From NCBI RefSeq assembly GCF_001696685.1, contig NZ_MBFG01000020.1:1-27832 (forward strand): a stretch of DNA of 27,832 nt. Direction: 5' to 3'. Shown piece after piece: positions 1 to 7,839 of the stretch. The notes below the pieces were generated by a model. The model ran no database searches. It was given only the letters and a program-made list of their open reading frames with translations, and was not told the origin of the DNA. Every line of letters begins with the position of its first letter. Positions within the stretch are counted from its first letter, which is position 1. The position numbers were made by a program, and so were the translations under genes. This DNA comes from Nosocomiicoccus ampullae. Lineage in GTDB: Bacteria; Bacillota; Bacilli; Staphylococcales; Salinicoccaceae.

Positions 1-33
1 ATATTTAACACTTTCACCATTTTTTTGTTAATT
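1..33 (+). repeat. Right end of a truncated 265-bp repeat unit
   Basis: Bases 1-35 are identical to 266-300, exactly 265 bp away. They are the last dyad (TTAACA ... TGTTAA) plus the junction motif that ends each unit. At least one more unit of the tandem array therefore probably lies to the left of the window edge. Confidence 0.85.
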
Positions 34-298
34 AAGATGAAAAACCTGGTTTAGATCGGATTTCCGGCAGGCATTTTGGGTCTTTTTATCCCAAATCAGT
101 AATAAAACCACTTCTCAAAATTATATTTAACAATAATTTCGTGATTTTGTTATATATCTCGATTTATTTAACAAATATCGAGTCATCGACCCGTTTTTTG
201 TTAATTATATTTTTTTATCTAACAAAAACGATCCTGAATTCTGATTTTTTGTTAATTATCTTGATATATTTAACACTTTCACCATTTTTTTGTTAATT
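34..298 (+). repeat. 265-bp multi-hairpin intergenic repeat, locus 1 unit
   Basis: This is a full unit of the repeat family also found at 13011-13542 and 20243-20642. The head (34-127) starts AAGATGAAAAACC and contains a CCTG/CAGG dyad (45-71) and a TTTGGG/CCCAAA hairpin (75-95). The body holds four dyads at 128-152, 168-204, 220-254 and 270-296, separated by exactly 15 nt each. Their arms are variants of TTAACAAA and TTTGTTAA. The unit is followed by another copy of the junction motif (from 299), after which the bioY terminator begins. I see no credible ORF. Function is unknown. Confidence 0.88.
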
Positions 299-322
299 AA
301 TGATAAAAAAACCTATAAAAAT

Positions 323-350
323 ACACTTCCTAACATCAGCTAGGAAGTGT
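323..350 (-). terminator. Rho-independent terminator after bioY
   Basis: There is a perfect 10-bp stem, ACACTTCCTA (323-332) with TAGGAAGTGT (341-350) and an 8-nt loop. On the minus strand it is followed by ATTTTTAT. It lies 8 bases past the bioY stop and ends the yutE-yutF-bioY transcript. Confidence 0.8.
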
Positions 351-358
351 TTCATCTT

Positions 359-901
359 TTAAGCGTGCGCTGTAATACCACGTCTGACGAGTGTTTGTGC
401 AAATAACACTGTCACAACTGTTACGATTAAGTCTTTCACTATGAAAGGCGCAACTGTTAGCATGATTGATTCTGCGAGTCCTTTTGGTGATTCTAATACG
501 TTGTTCATGATGAAGTAGAAGTATAAGAATCCGAATGTGAATAAGATCACCATGCCAACTGCTGTTGTAAGTATTGCTTTTAGTACAGACTGTCCTTCAC
601 GGTTACCGAGTCCTGCAAAGTATGCGAGTGGTATAAATCCGATGACGAAACCAAAACTTGGTGATAGTAATGATCCGAATCCACCAGAGCCACCAGCAAA
701 TACTGGAATCCCGATAAGTCCAGCGATTAAGTATACGACCATCGTCATTACCCCAAGACGACTACCGAGTAGTGCGCCTGTTAAAATGACCATAGGCGTT
801 TGAAGTGTTATCGGAACGGGTCCGATTGGAATTGTAATCATCGCACTGATTGCTACGAGTGCGACGAATACTGCACAAAGTACAAGATCTTTCGTTTTCA
901 T
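359..901 (-). CDS. bioY: BioY biotin transporter substrate-binding (S) component
   Basis: This encodes a 180-residue, very hydrophobic membrane protein matching the BioY family, the biotin-binding S component of energy-coupling-factor transporters. It works alone or with a shared EcfAA'T module, which is not in this window. Supporting features are the N-terminal VPITLQTPMVILTGALLG-type segment, the glycine-rich FAGGSGGFGSLLSPSFGF segment and about six membrane spans. I chose the ATG at 901 because AAGGAG stands 6-7 nt before it; an upstream in-frame start at 931 has no such site and would overlap yutF. The gene follows yutF by 17 bp and ends at a terminator. No biotin biosynthesis genes are nearby, so a scavenging role is likely but inferred. 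Confidence 0.92.
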   Translation of the reverse strand: MKTKDLVLCAVFVALVAISAMITIPIGPVPITLQTPMVILTGALLGSRLGVMTMVVYLIAGLIGIPVFAGGSGGFGSLLSPSFGFVIGFIPLAYFAGLGNREGQSVLKAILTTAVGMVILFTFGFLYFYFIMNNVLESPKGLAESIMLTVAPFIVKDLIVTVVTVLFAQTLVRRGITAHA

Positions 902-918
902 AGAAATCTCCTTTAATT

Positions 919-1674
919 TTAAAGTGCCCAATCTAGTAAGTTTTCTACTGCATGAGTTGGAGGCACTTCTTTTTTCATGACATCTTCAGTACGATGAACT
1001 CCTGTATTAACGTGTATCGTGTCTATTCCACCTTTGATGCCTGTCATGATATCTGTGTCGTAATTATCACCGATCATTGCGACGTCTTTTTGAAGAAGAC
1101 CGATTTTTTCAAGTGCTTTTTGTAAAATGTATGAGTTTGGTTTCCCGACAACGACTGGCTCTACTCCGGTCGCACTTACTACGACAGAAGCGAGTGCTCC
1201 GTTACCTGGTATGAATTTATTTTTATGACGAATCACCTTATCTGGATTCGTTAAAATTAACTCTGCACCTTCTAACACGTTTTGTACAGCGTTCACGTAC
1301 TTTTCATAATTAATATGAGTGTCATAAGAGAATAATACAGCATCTGCATGATAATCAACAAGTGTTATCTCATTGTTCAATAAAGTTTCTTTAAATGAAT
1401 CGGATCCGACTGCGTAAATATTTGTTTTACCATTTTCTTTTACGTAGTCGACAGCAGCGAGTGCTGCCGTGTAAATATGTTCAATGGACGTCTCGATGCC
1501 GTGTGACTCAAATTTCTTAAGTGTCTCTTCTGGTGTTCGTGCACCACTATTTGTCACAAACATATAAGGAATTTTAGCCTCATTTAAGCGATGAATAAAC
1601 TCTGCCGCCCCTTCGATACGCTCGTCTCCATTAAACATCGTACCGTCTAAGTCGATTAAATACCCTTTATACAT
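919..1674 (-). CDS. HAD-superfamily phosphatase, YutF/NagD-like (subfamily IIA)
   Basis: This 251-residue cytoplasmic haloacid-dehalogenase hydrolase opens with the DxD nucleophile motif (LIDLDGTMF, residues 7-15). Motif II follows as FVTNSG near residue 40. A C2-type cap comes next, then the lysine motif (VVGKPN) and the acidic motif IV (MIGDNYDTDI) near residue 200. The arrangement fits the NagD/AraL group and the Bacillales YutF type, thought to dephosphorylate small sugar or nucleotide phosphates; the substrate is not determined. The start overlaps the end of the DUF86 gene by 8 nt and is preceded by a GGGGG ribosome binding site, so the two are translationally coupled. The yutE-yutF order is the same as in Bacillus. 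Confidence 0.9.
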   Translation of the reverse strand: MYKGYLIDLDGTMFNGDERIEGAAEFIHRLNEAKIPYMFVTNSGARTPEETLKKFESHGIETSIEHIYTAALAAVDYVKENGKTNIYAVGSDSFKETLLNNEITLVDYHADAVLFSYDTHINYEKYVNAVQNVLEGAELILTNPDKVIRHKNKFIPGNGALASVVVSATGVEPVVVGKPNSYILQKALEKIGLLQKDVAMIGDNYDTDIMTGIKGGIDTIHVNTGVHRTEDVMKKEVPPTHAVENLLDWAL

Positions 1675-2095
1675 GTTGATCCCCCATAAATGCGGTCACT
1701 GCTTGAGGATCTGTTTCAAAGAAATGTAAGACATTTTCTTTAAAGTTGGCATATGCAGATAAATTATCCCTAAATACTTTTCTCATTGCCTCATGGTCCA
1801 CGTCTTCATATTCACGTACGAGAACATTTCTAAATTTAAACGTCTCTTCAAATTTTGTAAAATCGTCTTCTGGAATTACACCTTCTGTTTTCATAATATC
1901 CATTACGTCTAAATAGTTTCCTGGATCGCGTAACACAAATCCATCGATAATCATGTTTCCAACGTCGACAGACGCTTCAATTAACATCTCACACACGCGC
2001 TCTAATGCGAGTGAATTATCCGTGTCAATCTCTTCTGTTAACCCTTTAATGTAGTCTAAACGTTTTAATATTAAATTCTTGTCTACAAATAACAT
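1667..2095 (-). CDS. DUF86/HepT-like protein, YutE type, with an altered HEPN motif
   Basis: This is a 142-residue, mostly helical protein of the DUF86 (HepT-like HEPN) family. The family signature is clear: ALERVCEMLIEASVDVGNMI, then DGFVLRDPGNY. HepT toxins carry an R-X4-H-X-Y RNase/AMPylation motif. Here the equivalent is RNVLVREY, with the histidine replaced by arginine (codon at 1814-1816). No MNT nucleotidyltransferase antitoxin gene lies beside it; its neighbour is a HAD phosphatase, as in the Bacillus yutE-yutF pair. I infer a housekeeping protein that has lost or never had HepT-type catalysis, not an active toxin. A good AAAGGAG site precedes the ATG. Confidence 0.85.
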   Translation of the reverse strand: MLFVDKNLILKRLDYIKGLTEEIDTDNSLALERVCEMLIEASVDVGNMIIDGFVLRDPGNYLDVMDIMKTEGVIPEDDFTKFEETFKFRNVLVREYEDVDHEAMRKVFRDNLSAYANFKENVLHFFETDPQAVTAFMGDQHV

Positions 2096-2167
2096 AGTAA
2101 ACTCCTTTAATTTAATTACTAATACATCTATAATATCATAAATAGAAAGTCCTTTATGGAGGGAACT

Positions 2168-2455
2168 ATGTTAAAACATTACTTATACGATGATAATGAA
2201 ACACCGAACGCACGATACGTCGGCTTTGCCGGTGACTTTGGGCGTTATGACCTTGCGATTATACAAACGTCTAAATTCTTCGGGAAAAGTTTAGTGTTAA
2301 ATATGCAAAATAATACGTTTAGTATCGTTGGTACTGATGACTTAAACGAACCGGGGTATATTGCACACGCTCTTCAGTTTTCTGATGACCAAGCCGATGA
2401 AGTCATCGAATTTTTAAAAGATATTATATCACCCGGCTGGTTCATGGATTATTAA
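2168..2455 (+). CDS. DUF3055-family small protein
   Basis: This 95-residue soluble protein matches the DUF3055 family of Bacillales as I recall it (LYDDNETPNARYVGFAG near the start, then FDxY-like FGRYDLAIIQTSKFFGKSLV). Function is unknown. I prefer the ATG at 2168 over the in-frame ATG at 2156, because GGAGG at 2158-2162 lies 5 nt before the former and nothing resembling a ribosome binding site precedes the latter. The gene is divergent from yutE and convergent with yutD, and shares a hairpin terminator with yutD. A -10 box TATAAT stands in the divergent gap, with a weak TTTAAT -35 box 17 bp upstream. Confidence 0.85.
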   Translation: MLKHYLYDDNETPNARYVGFAGDFGRYDLAIIQTSKFFGKSLVLNMQNNTFSIVGTDDLNEPGYIAHALQFSDDQADEVIEFLKDIISPGWFMDY

Positions 2456-2485
2456 AAGCCTTCAGAAATATTATTCTGAAGGCTT
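2456..2485. terminator. Bidirectional terminator between DUF3055 gene and yutD
   Basis: A perfect 12-bp stem, AAGCCTTCAGAA (2456-2467) with TTCTGAAGGCTT (2474-2485), begins right after the plus-strand stop codon. It overlaps the last codons of yutD. On the minus strand it is followed by TTTTAATAAT. It probably ends transcription from both sides. Confidence 0.75.
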
Positions 2486-2803
2486 CTCTTCTGGTCTTAA
2501 ACCGAGTTCTTTTTGTTCTTCTTTTGTGATTTTGCGTAAGATAAAATACGCACATCCAAAATTACAATACTCGAGTAAATAATCTTGAATTAAACTATAG
2601 CGCTTATCGAATTCTACTTTTTTCTTATCGTCTCTATAAAATCCGACGAGACGTAGTTTTTCATAACCGATATCTCCGACGATATAATCGTATTTATTTA
2701 AAACGTCGCTATATTTTTCTTTAAACTGCTCTTCGTCAAATGCATCTCGGTACTCTTTGATCAGTTCAAAATGCATGTGACCGACTGTCGTTATTTTATT
2801 CAC
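2471..2803 (-). CDS. yutD: YutD family protein (DUF1027)
   Basis: This conserved Firmicutes protein of unknown function is always found near lipA in Bacillales. The recognisable core is [16 protein letters not shown], then [19 protein letters not shown], then [13 protein letters not shown]. The start is uncertain. I chose the GTG at 2801-2803 because it gives the usual family N-terminus (VKVNK...) and an 8-nt overlap with lipA; AAGGAG lies about 15 nt upstream, which is long. The alternative ATG at 2851 adds 16 residues that do not look like the family and overlaps lipA by 56 nt. It is in an operon with lipA. Confidence 0.85.
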   Translation of the reverse strand: MNKITTVGHMHFELIKEYRDAFDEEQFKEKYSDVLNKYDYIVGDIGYEKLRLVGFYRDDKKKVEFDKRYSLIQDYLLEYCNFGCAYFILRKITKEEQKELGLRPEEKPSE

Positions 2804-3716
2804 CTTGACGAATTCTGTCTCCTTCTTCTTGACGGCGACGTGCTGCTGCATTTACTTGCTCATCAGCATGGTAGCTTGAACGTACCATCGGTCCAGCTTG
2901 GCAATGTTTAAAACCTTTTTCCATTGCGATTTTACGTAGCTTACCGAACTCGAGCGGCGTATAATACTTTTTCACTGTTAAGTGTTTACGTGTCGGTTGT
3001 AGATATTGACCGATTGTTAAAATATCAACACCGTGCTCTAGAAGGTCATCCATCGTTTGTAAAATTTCTTCATGCGTCTCACCGAGACCAATCATGATCG
3101 ATGATTTCGTCGGGATATCCGGTTGAAGCTCTTTACAATATCTGAGCATTTCTAATGAACGACGGTATGTTGCTTTTGCACGTACACGCTTTGTTAAACG
3201 TTCGACCGTCTCAATATTATGGTTTAAAATGTCTGGTTTTGCATCCATTAAAATTTTAATGTTTTCTTTGTTACCGTTAAAATCAAAAGGTAGTACTTCT
3301 ACTGTCGTATATGGGTTCACTTCACGTACTTTACGGATTGTTTCAGCGTAAACTTTTGCACCACCGTCACGTAAATCATCACGTGCAACTGTAGTTATTA
3401 CACAGTGCTTTAAATCCATTTTTTGAACTGATTCTGCAATACGTCTTGGCTCGTCCCAGTCTACTTCACTTGGAAGCCCAGTTTTAATTGCACAGAAACG
3501 ACACGCTCTCGTACATACAGATCCTAAAATCATAAATGTTGCTGTACGACGCTCCGCCCAACATTCGTGGATGTTTGGACAACGCGCCTCTTCACACACT
3601 GTATGTAAATTTTCTGCACGCATCATTTTTTTGAGACCGATATAGTTCTCATTTGTATTTAATTTAATTTTAAGCCATTCAGGTTTTCTTAAAATCTCCT
3701 CGTTCTTTGTTGCCAC
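2796..3716 (-). CDS. lipA: Lipoyl synthase
   Basis: This is a radical-SAM enzyme that inserts two sulfur atoms into octanoyl groups on lipoyl domains. Both iron-sulfur motifs are intact when numbered from the chosen start: auxiliary cluster C41-X4-C46-X5-C52 and radical-SAM cluster C68-X3-C72-X2-C75 ([10 protein letters not shown]). The C-terminal RSSYHA motif is also present. I chose GTG at 3714-3716, giving 306 residues and the family N-terminus [15 protein letters not shown]; it has an AGGG-type site nearby. The longer frame to 3761 adds an atypical 15-residue leader. It lies 91 bp downstream of the NhaC-family gene and overlaps yutD. Its likely substrate GcvH is encoded at 24375-24755. 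Confidence 0.96.
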   Translation of the reverse strand: MATKNEEILRKPEWLKIKLNTNENYIGLKKMMRAENLHTVCEEARCPNIHECWAERRTATFMILGSVCTRACRFCAIKTGLPSEVDWDEPRRIAESVQKMDLKHCVITTVARDDLRDGGAKVYAETIRKVREVNPYTTVEVLPFDFNGNKENIKILMDAKPDILNHNIETVERLTKRVRAKATYRRSLEMLRYCKELQPDIPTKSSIMIGLGETHEEILQTMDDLLEHGVDILTIGQYLQPTRKHLTVKKYYTPLEFGKLRKIAMEKGFKHCQAGPMVRSSYHADEQVNAAARRRQEEGDRIRQGE

Positions 3717-3807
3717 TCGAATCCCTACCTTTGTGGTGTATTTGATTTTATAATAACACAACTTTGAAGAGCGAGTATACTTATATCGTAAGTGAATAAT
3801 TTCACTA

Positions 3808-5376
3808 TTATCTTTTAGCTTGAATCGGTGTATACACGAGTTTAATAACGAGTGTTAATGCGATGAATAACCCGATCATCACGAGTAATCCTAATCCAGT
3901 TGAAGTTGTAAACCCAACGACTACAAATGATACTAATGAAACAACGGCTGCAATTACTGCATATGGTATTTGCGTCATGACGTGGACGATATGGTCAGAT
4001 CCAGATCCTGTACTTGAAAGTATCGTCGAATCTGAAATCGGTGAACAGTGGTCCCCGAACACACCACCCGCTAGTACTGCTGCGATTGATGCGAGTAATA
4101 GTTCAGGTTCTTCTAACGTAATGATAATATTTCCTGCAATCGGAACGAGTATACCAAATGATCCCCAAGATGTACCTGTTGTTAATGCCATAATACATGC
4201 AACGACAAACACGATTGCCGGTAGGAATGCTGCTGAAATATTCGACTCTTTCACCATTTGACCGAGTAATTCACCAGTCCCTAGTTCACTTATTAGTTCA
4301 CCTGTCATCCATGCAAGTATTAACACGATAATCGGGCCAATCATCGCTTGAAGCCCTGTTTTAAATCCAATCCACGTGTCGCGACTTGAGAAGTTTTCAT
4401 CTTGCCTAGTGAATTTATAATAGTAAATTAACGATAAAACAACCCCGATGATACCACCAAAAATTAATGAATGCGTAATCGAGTTATTTTCGAGAATGAC
4501 GATTGGATTTAATGATCCACTTTCTTTTATCCCTGTGTAAATCATTCCAATAAGTACACCCGCTACTAGACCAACAAGTGGAACAATTAACGCGCTTTTA
4601 GATGAGTGATACGCGACTTGTAATTCATCGTCTTCAACCTTTTTATCGTATAATATTCCGTCGTTTATAGCACGTGACTCTTCACGTTTCATACCGAATA
4701 TATCAAAATTCGTAAGGATGACGATAAACATTAAAATAATTGCACTTAAACTATAAAAGTTTAGTGGAATCATATATAAAAACGCTTCGAACGGTGTGAT
4801 GTGACTGAGTCCTGCTGCGATAAGTAGTGGCGCAGTCAGCCCCATAATTGTTGCACCCCAGCTCGATACTGGCATGATCACTGCAATTGGGGATGCTGTC
4901 GTGTCGACAACGTACGCAAGTTTCGCGCGTGATACTTTATATTTGTCCGTTAACGGCTTAGATACTTGAGGTGTAATAATCGCACTAAAATAGTCATCAA
5001 TAAAAATAATAATGCCGAGTATACCGCTTAATAAAAGTGCTCCAGTACGCGTTTTAACTTTTGTCATCGCGTAGCTCGTAAATGCTCTCGCTCCGCCTGA
5101 CATACTCATAAATGCACTCATAATTCCAAGCAATGCTAAGAAGATTAAAATATACGCACTCCACGTATTTAACCAGCCGTCTTCGATAATTAAATCGATA
5201 AACGTTTGCCAAATCTTAGCAACCATTTCTCCGACGTTACCTTGTGTTATGACAATTGCTGAAGTAATGATCCCAACACCTAAACTTAAATCTACACGTC
5301 GCGTTAATAGGACGAGTATTAACGTAATGAGTGGTGGGATAAGTGAAATATACGTCCAGTTTAAAATTGAATCCAT
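3808..5376 (-). CDS. NhaC-family transporter, probable lysine permease under lysine-riboswitch control
   Basis: This 522-residue polytopic membrane protein of the NhaC Na+/H+-antiporter superfamily has about 12 spans. It carries the conserved FIDDYFSAI segment near residue 125 and the [14 protein letters not shown] segment near residue 400, with [15 protein letters not shown] shortly after. A good AGGAG site precedes the ATG by 9 nt. A lysine riboswitch with an intrinsic terminator lies directly upstream (5409-5592). Comparative riboswitch work has proposed NhaC-type proteins in L-box regulons as lysine transporters (the name lysW has been used). Together these make lysine uptake more likely than simple sodium/proton exchange, though substrate and coupling ion are not shown by sequence. 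Confidence 0.88.
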   Translation of the reverse strand: MDSILNWTYISLIPPLITLILVLLTRRVDLSLGVGIITSAIVITQGNVGEMVAKIWQTFIDLIIEDGWLNTWSAYILIFLALLGIMSAFMSMSGGARAFTSYAMTKVKTRTGALLLSGILGIIIFIDDYFSAIITPQVSKPLTDKYKVSRAKLAYVVDTTASPIAVIMPVSSWGATIMGLTAPLLIAAGLSHITPFEAFLYMIPLNFYSLSAIILMFIVILTNFDIFGMKREESRAINDGILYDKKVEDDELQVAYHSSKSALIVPLVGLVAGVLIGMIYTGIKESGSLNPIVILENNSITHSLIFGGIIGVVLSLIYYYKFTRQDENFSSRDTWIGFKTGLQAMIGPIIVLILAWMTGELISELGTGELLGQMVKESNISAAFLPAIVFVVACIMALTTGTSWGSFGILVPIAGNIIITLEEPELLLASIAAVLAGGVFGDHCSPISDSTILSSTGSGSDHIVHVMTQIPYAVIAAVVSLVSFVVVGFTTSTGLGLLVMIGLFIALTLVIKLVYTPIQAKR

Positions 5377-5401
5377 TCAAATCTACTCCTAATCTTATAT
5401 A

Positions 5402-5433
5402 ACAAAAAAACACAAGTGCTTTCCACTTGTGTT
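5402..5433 (-). terminator. Lysine-riboswitch expression-platform terminator
   Basis: A perfect 10-bp stem, AACACAAGTG (5409-5418) with CACTTGTGTT (5424-5433) and a 5-nt loop, is followed on the minus strand by a run of seven T. It sits between the aptamer and the transporter gene. It is expected to form when lysine is bound, stopping transcription. It is also the only clear terminator downstream of the 5'-nucleotidase operon. Confidence 0.9.
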
Positions 5434-5439
5434 TAACAA

Positions 5440-5592
5440 ATGTAGCGCACCATGATAATCATGACAGTACTTCATCTATTAAACGAAGTCCCAACAGCAA
5501 AGTGTCCAGCTTTACCATTTCGGCACAATCCCTCTTCAAAGTCTTCACAGTATGGCTACTCCAACTTTTACCAGTGTCATGTGCACCTCTAC
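5440..5592 (-). ncRNA. Lysine riboswitch (L-box) aptamer
   Basis: Read on the minus strand, the leader has the conserved lysine-riboswitch landmarks in order: AGAGGTGC (5583-5590), GGAGTAGCC, GAAGAGGGA then GCCGAAA, AAAGCTGGACACTTTGCTG, ACTGTCA, and the closing TGGTGCGCTAC at 5442-5452. The 5' and 3' ends can pair as helix P1. A strong promoter lies just upstream and an intrinsic terminator just downstream. A 65-codon minus-strand ORF across this region is a by-product of the RNA sequence. High lysine should switch off the downstream NhaC-family transporter. Confidence 0.93.
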
Positions 5593-5627
5593 TTGTATTT
5601 AATTGCTTTATTTTCGAATTGCATTTC

Positions 5628-5656
5628 ATTATAGACTTTATGTTGTAAAAAGTCAA
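5628..5656 (-). promoter_or_regulatory. Promoter of the lysine-riboswitch leader
   Basis: TTGACT (-35, 5651-5656) and TATAAT (-10, 5628-5633) are separated by exactly 17 bp, a near-consensus sigma-A promoter. The -35 box overlaps the stop codon of the upstream 5'-nucleotidase gene. Transcription should begin about 30 nt before the aptamer. Confidence 0.88.
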
Positions 5657-6978
5657 AATTCTTTTGAAATTATTAAATCATCTTTATAAATGTCGACGAT
5701 ATCTCTTAAAAATTCTGGAATGTAATACGTCTTATTTAACGAATTAAAGTGTGGGAAGAATCGACCAAATGAATACATGTCGAGCGTCCCAACTTCATAT
5801 ATGTTTTCATCTTCTACTAGTTCACCGTTCACGTAAAATTCACGTCTGCTTTCAATGACTGATAATCCATCAATTAAAAACACACCCATCACGTCGCCTC
5901 TAAAACCGAGTCCTTTTATAATTTCATCTTTATATTCTTGAGCGCTTGCCGTATAGTACATATCTTTTAAGTCGCGCCCTGTCATCTCTACTTTAATTAG
6001 ATTAATAGCATGGGGTAATACTTTATGAACGTGGTATTTCGTCATTTCCCCGCCTCTAAATTCTGCAGCGATTAACCCTGCGTGAATGATAGAAATGTCA
6101 GTCTGTGTATACTTTTGAATCATCTGTAATAACGTGTACGTAAACCAGTTCATCGTATATAGTGTCCGTTCAATTGCTAGTACATCGTGCTTTACAGTTG
6201 TATTTAGCATCTCTTTTCCGACGTCATAAAATTCGTCGTAGCGGTTTGATAATAGATCCGTTTCAATTAAACGCGTTGAAACGTCTGTTAAATTATAATC
6301 CGTAAATTCTAAATCGACACAACCGAAATACTCTCCGAATCGTCCGGCTGCAGTTAACGTCGTCTTGTTTACTTTATAATTTTCTGGGAGTGTGTGATGC
6401 GTATGTCCACCGATAATTACATCAATTTCTGGACATTCTTCTGCAAGTCTCTCGTCGTCATATTTACCTAAGTGTGACAACATCACAACGGCGTCACAGT
6501 GACATTTCATTTCTTTTAAGTATTCTTTAATGTAATAAAACGCGCCTTCAACATCTAACGCGAGCGCTTTATAAAACGGTGTAAACTCAACAGTTGCGGC
6601 AATAAAGCCAATACGGATATCGCCGATTCTTTTAATCGTGTACGGTGGGAATAATAACCCATGTTCATCGCGAAGATTCGCACAAATCACTTCGAAATCC
6701 GCTTCATTATATAAATTTTTTAATTCACTTTTAGTTAACGTTATACCTTCGTTGTTACCGATCGTTGCGACGTCACAGAGTGCGTCATTTAGACGTTCGA
6801 CGTTACCTCTACCAATCGTTGCATCTGTATACGGATGACTTCTATCGACGTGATCTCCGATATCAACGTAAAGTGTATTTTCATCTTTACGCGGTTTTAT
6901 GTACTCGACAATCGCATGATAATTATCAAAATGACTATGGATATCATTCGTATGGTAAATGCGAATTTGCTTTTTCAT
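5653..6978 (-). CDS. 5'-nucleotidase-family metallophosphatase, YunD-like
   Basis: This 441-residue protein has an N-terminal calcineurin-like metallophosphoesterase domain and a C-terminal 5'-nucleotidase domain. Metal-binding motifs are visible: D12-x-H14 in HTNDIHSH, D39/GDHVD, GNNE at 74-77, and GGHTHH near residue 190. No signal peptide is present, so it is cytoplasmic, unlike secreted UshA-type enzymes. This matches Bacillus YunD. It probably hydrolyses a nucleotide or dinucleotide; the substrate is unknown. It is the last gene of a yunF-yunE-yunD-like operon. No terminator follows it before the lysine-riboswitch promoter, so its mRNA may run into that leader. An AAAGGAAAG site precedes the ATG by 9 nt. 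Confidence 0.9.
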   Translation of the reverse strand: MKKQIRIYHTNDIHSHFDNYHAIVEYIKPRKDENTLYVDIGDHVDRSHPYTDATIGRGNVERLNDALCDVATIGNNEGITLTKSELKNLYNEADFEVICANLRDEHGLLFPPYTIKRIGDIRIGFIAATVEFTPFYKALALDVEGAFYYIKEYLKEMKCHCDAVVMLSHLGKYDDERLAEECPEIDVIIGGHTHHTLPENYKVNKTTLTAAGRFGEYFGCVDLEFTDYNLTDVSTRLIETDLLSNRYDEFYDVGKEMLNTTVKHDVLAIERTLYTMNWFTYTLLQMIQKYTQTDISIIHAGLIAAEFRGGEMTKYHVHKVLPHAINLIKVEMTGRDLKDMYYTASAQEYKDEIIKGLGFRGDVMGVFLIDGLSVIESRREFYVNGELVEDENIYEVGTLDMYSFGRFFPHFNSLNKTYYIPEFLRDIVDIYKDDLIISKEF

Positions 6979-6994
6979 AACAACACACTTTCCT

Positions 6995-7822
6995 TTAAAG
7001 TATCGCTTCTAAAATTAAATATAAACCGATTAACAGTAGCACTGTGCGAAGTATTTTGACTAAACCATCGCTCGTAAATCGACTGGCTAACTTTACACCA
7101 ATTCTCGCTCCAAAATACGAACTCACCGCTAAAAATATAAGCGAGAAATATTGAACGTGAGATTGTAATGCGTGCCCGATTGCACTTGAAAAACTCGAAA
7201 AGAATATTAACATCATCGACGTTCCGATCGCAATCGTCGGTGGAATTCTAAAGACGATAATCATTAACGGCGTCATCAGTACGCCCCCACCGATTCCAAA
7301 TAACCCTGTGGTAAATCCAACTAAGAAAGTGATCGCTACCGCAATCCATACCGGGAATCCATACTGATGAACAACCCCATCAGCATCGATATGCGGTCTT
7401 AAGTATTTAGGGTTTTGAAACACTTTTAAAGGCGGTATTTTATCTCGCACCATCAGTATAATACTAATGATGATTAAAAATGATCCGAAGTATAAATTAA
7501 ATGAATCTAGAGTTAAAGACGCGCTCGCATATGATCCGACGAACGCACCAGGTACGAGACCGATTAAAAAAATAGAGCCGCTATATCTGTCAACTTGGTT
7601 ACTTTTGTTATACTGAACCATCGCAGAGAATCCCGTAATGACTAAAATCATACTCGACGTTCCGATCGCAAGTTGCGGTGTCATACCTTCGATCATACCG
7701 AGTTTAATACCGAAAAATACGAGTGCTGGAACGATGATGACCCCACCACCCATTCCGACGAGTGCACCTAAAATTGAGGAGAATAATCCGATACATATTA
7801 ATATAATTATTGTTAAGATCAT
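6995..7822 (-). CDS. TSUP (TauE/SafE) family membrane exporter, YunE-like
   Basis: This 275-residue integral membrane protein is built of two related halves, each opening with a glycine-rich signature: GALVGMGGGVIIVPAL near residue 19 and TGLFGIGGGVLMTPLMIIVF near residue 170. That is typical of the TSUP/TauE-SafE family, which moves sulfite, sulfonates or other organic anions; the substrate here is unknown. About eight spans are expected. An AAAGGAGG site stands 6 nt before the ATG. It lies 17 bp after the DUF72 gene and 16 bp before the metallophosphatase, the same order as Bacillus yunF-yunE-yunD. Confidence 0.9.
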   Translation of the reverse strand: MILTIIILICIGLFSSILGALVGMGGGVIIVPALVFFGIKLGMIEGMTPQLAIGTSSMILVITGFSAMVQYNKSNQVDRYSGSIFLIGLVPGAFVGSYASASLTLDSFNLYFGSFLIIISIILMVRDKIPPLKVFQNPKYLRPHIDADGVVHQYGFPVWIAVAITFLVGFTTGLFGIGGGVLMTPLMIIVFRIPPTIAIGTSMMLIFFSSFSSAIGHALQSHVQYFSLIFLAVSSYFGARIGVKLASRFTSDGLVKILRTVLLLIGLYLILEAIL

Positions 7823-7839
7823 GATTATCCTCCTTTACT

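Noticed and set aside
1667..2095. Type VII HepT-MNT toxin-antitoxin system
   Set aside because: No nucleotidyltransferase partner is adjacent, the motif histidine is replaced, and the neighbourhood matches the conserved yutE-yutF pair.
5459..5656. 65-codon minus-strand ORF and plus-strand ORFs over the same bases
   Set aside because: The region is the lysine-riboswitch leader and its promoter; the ORFs have no ribosome binding site or recognisable protein.
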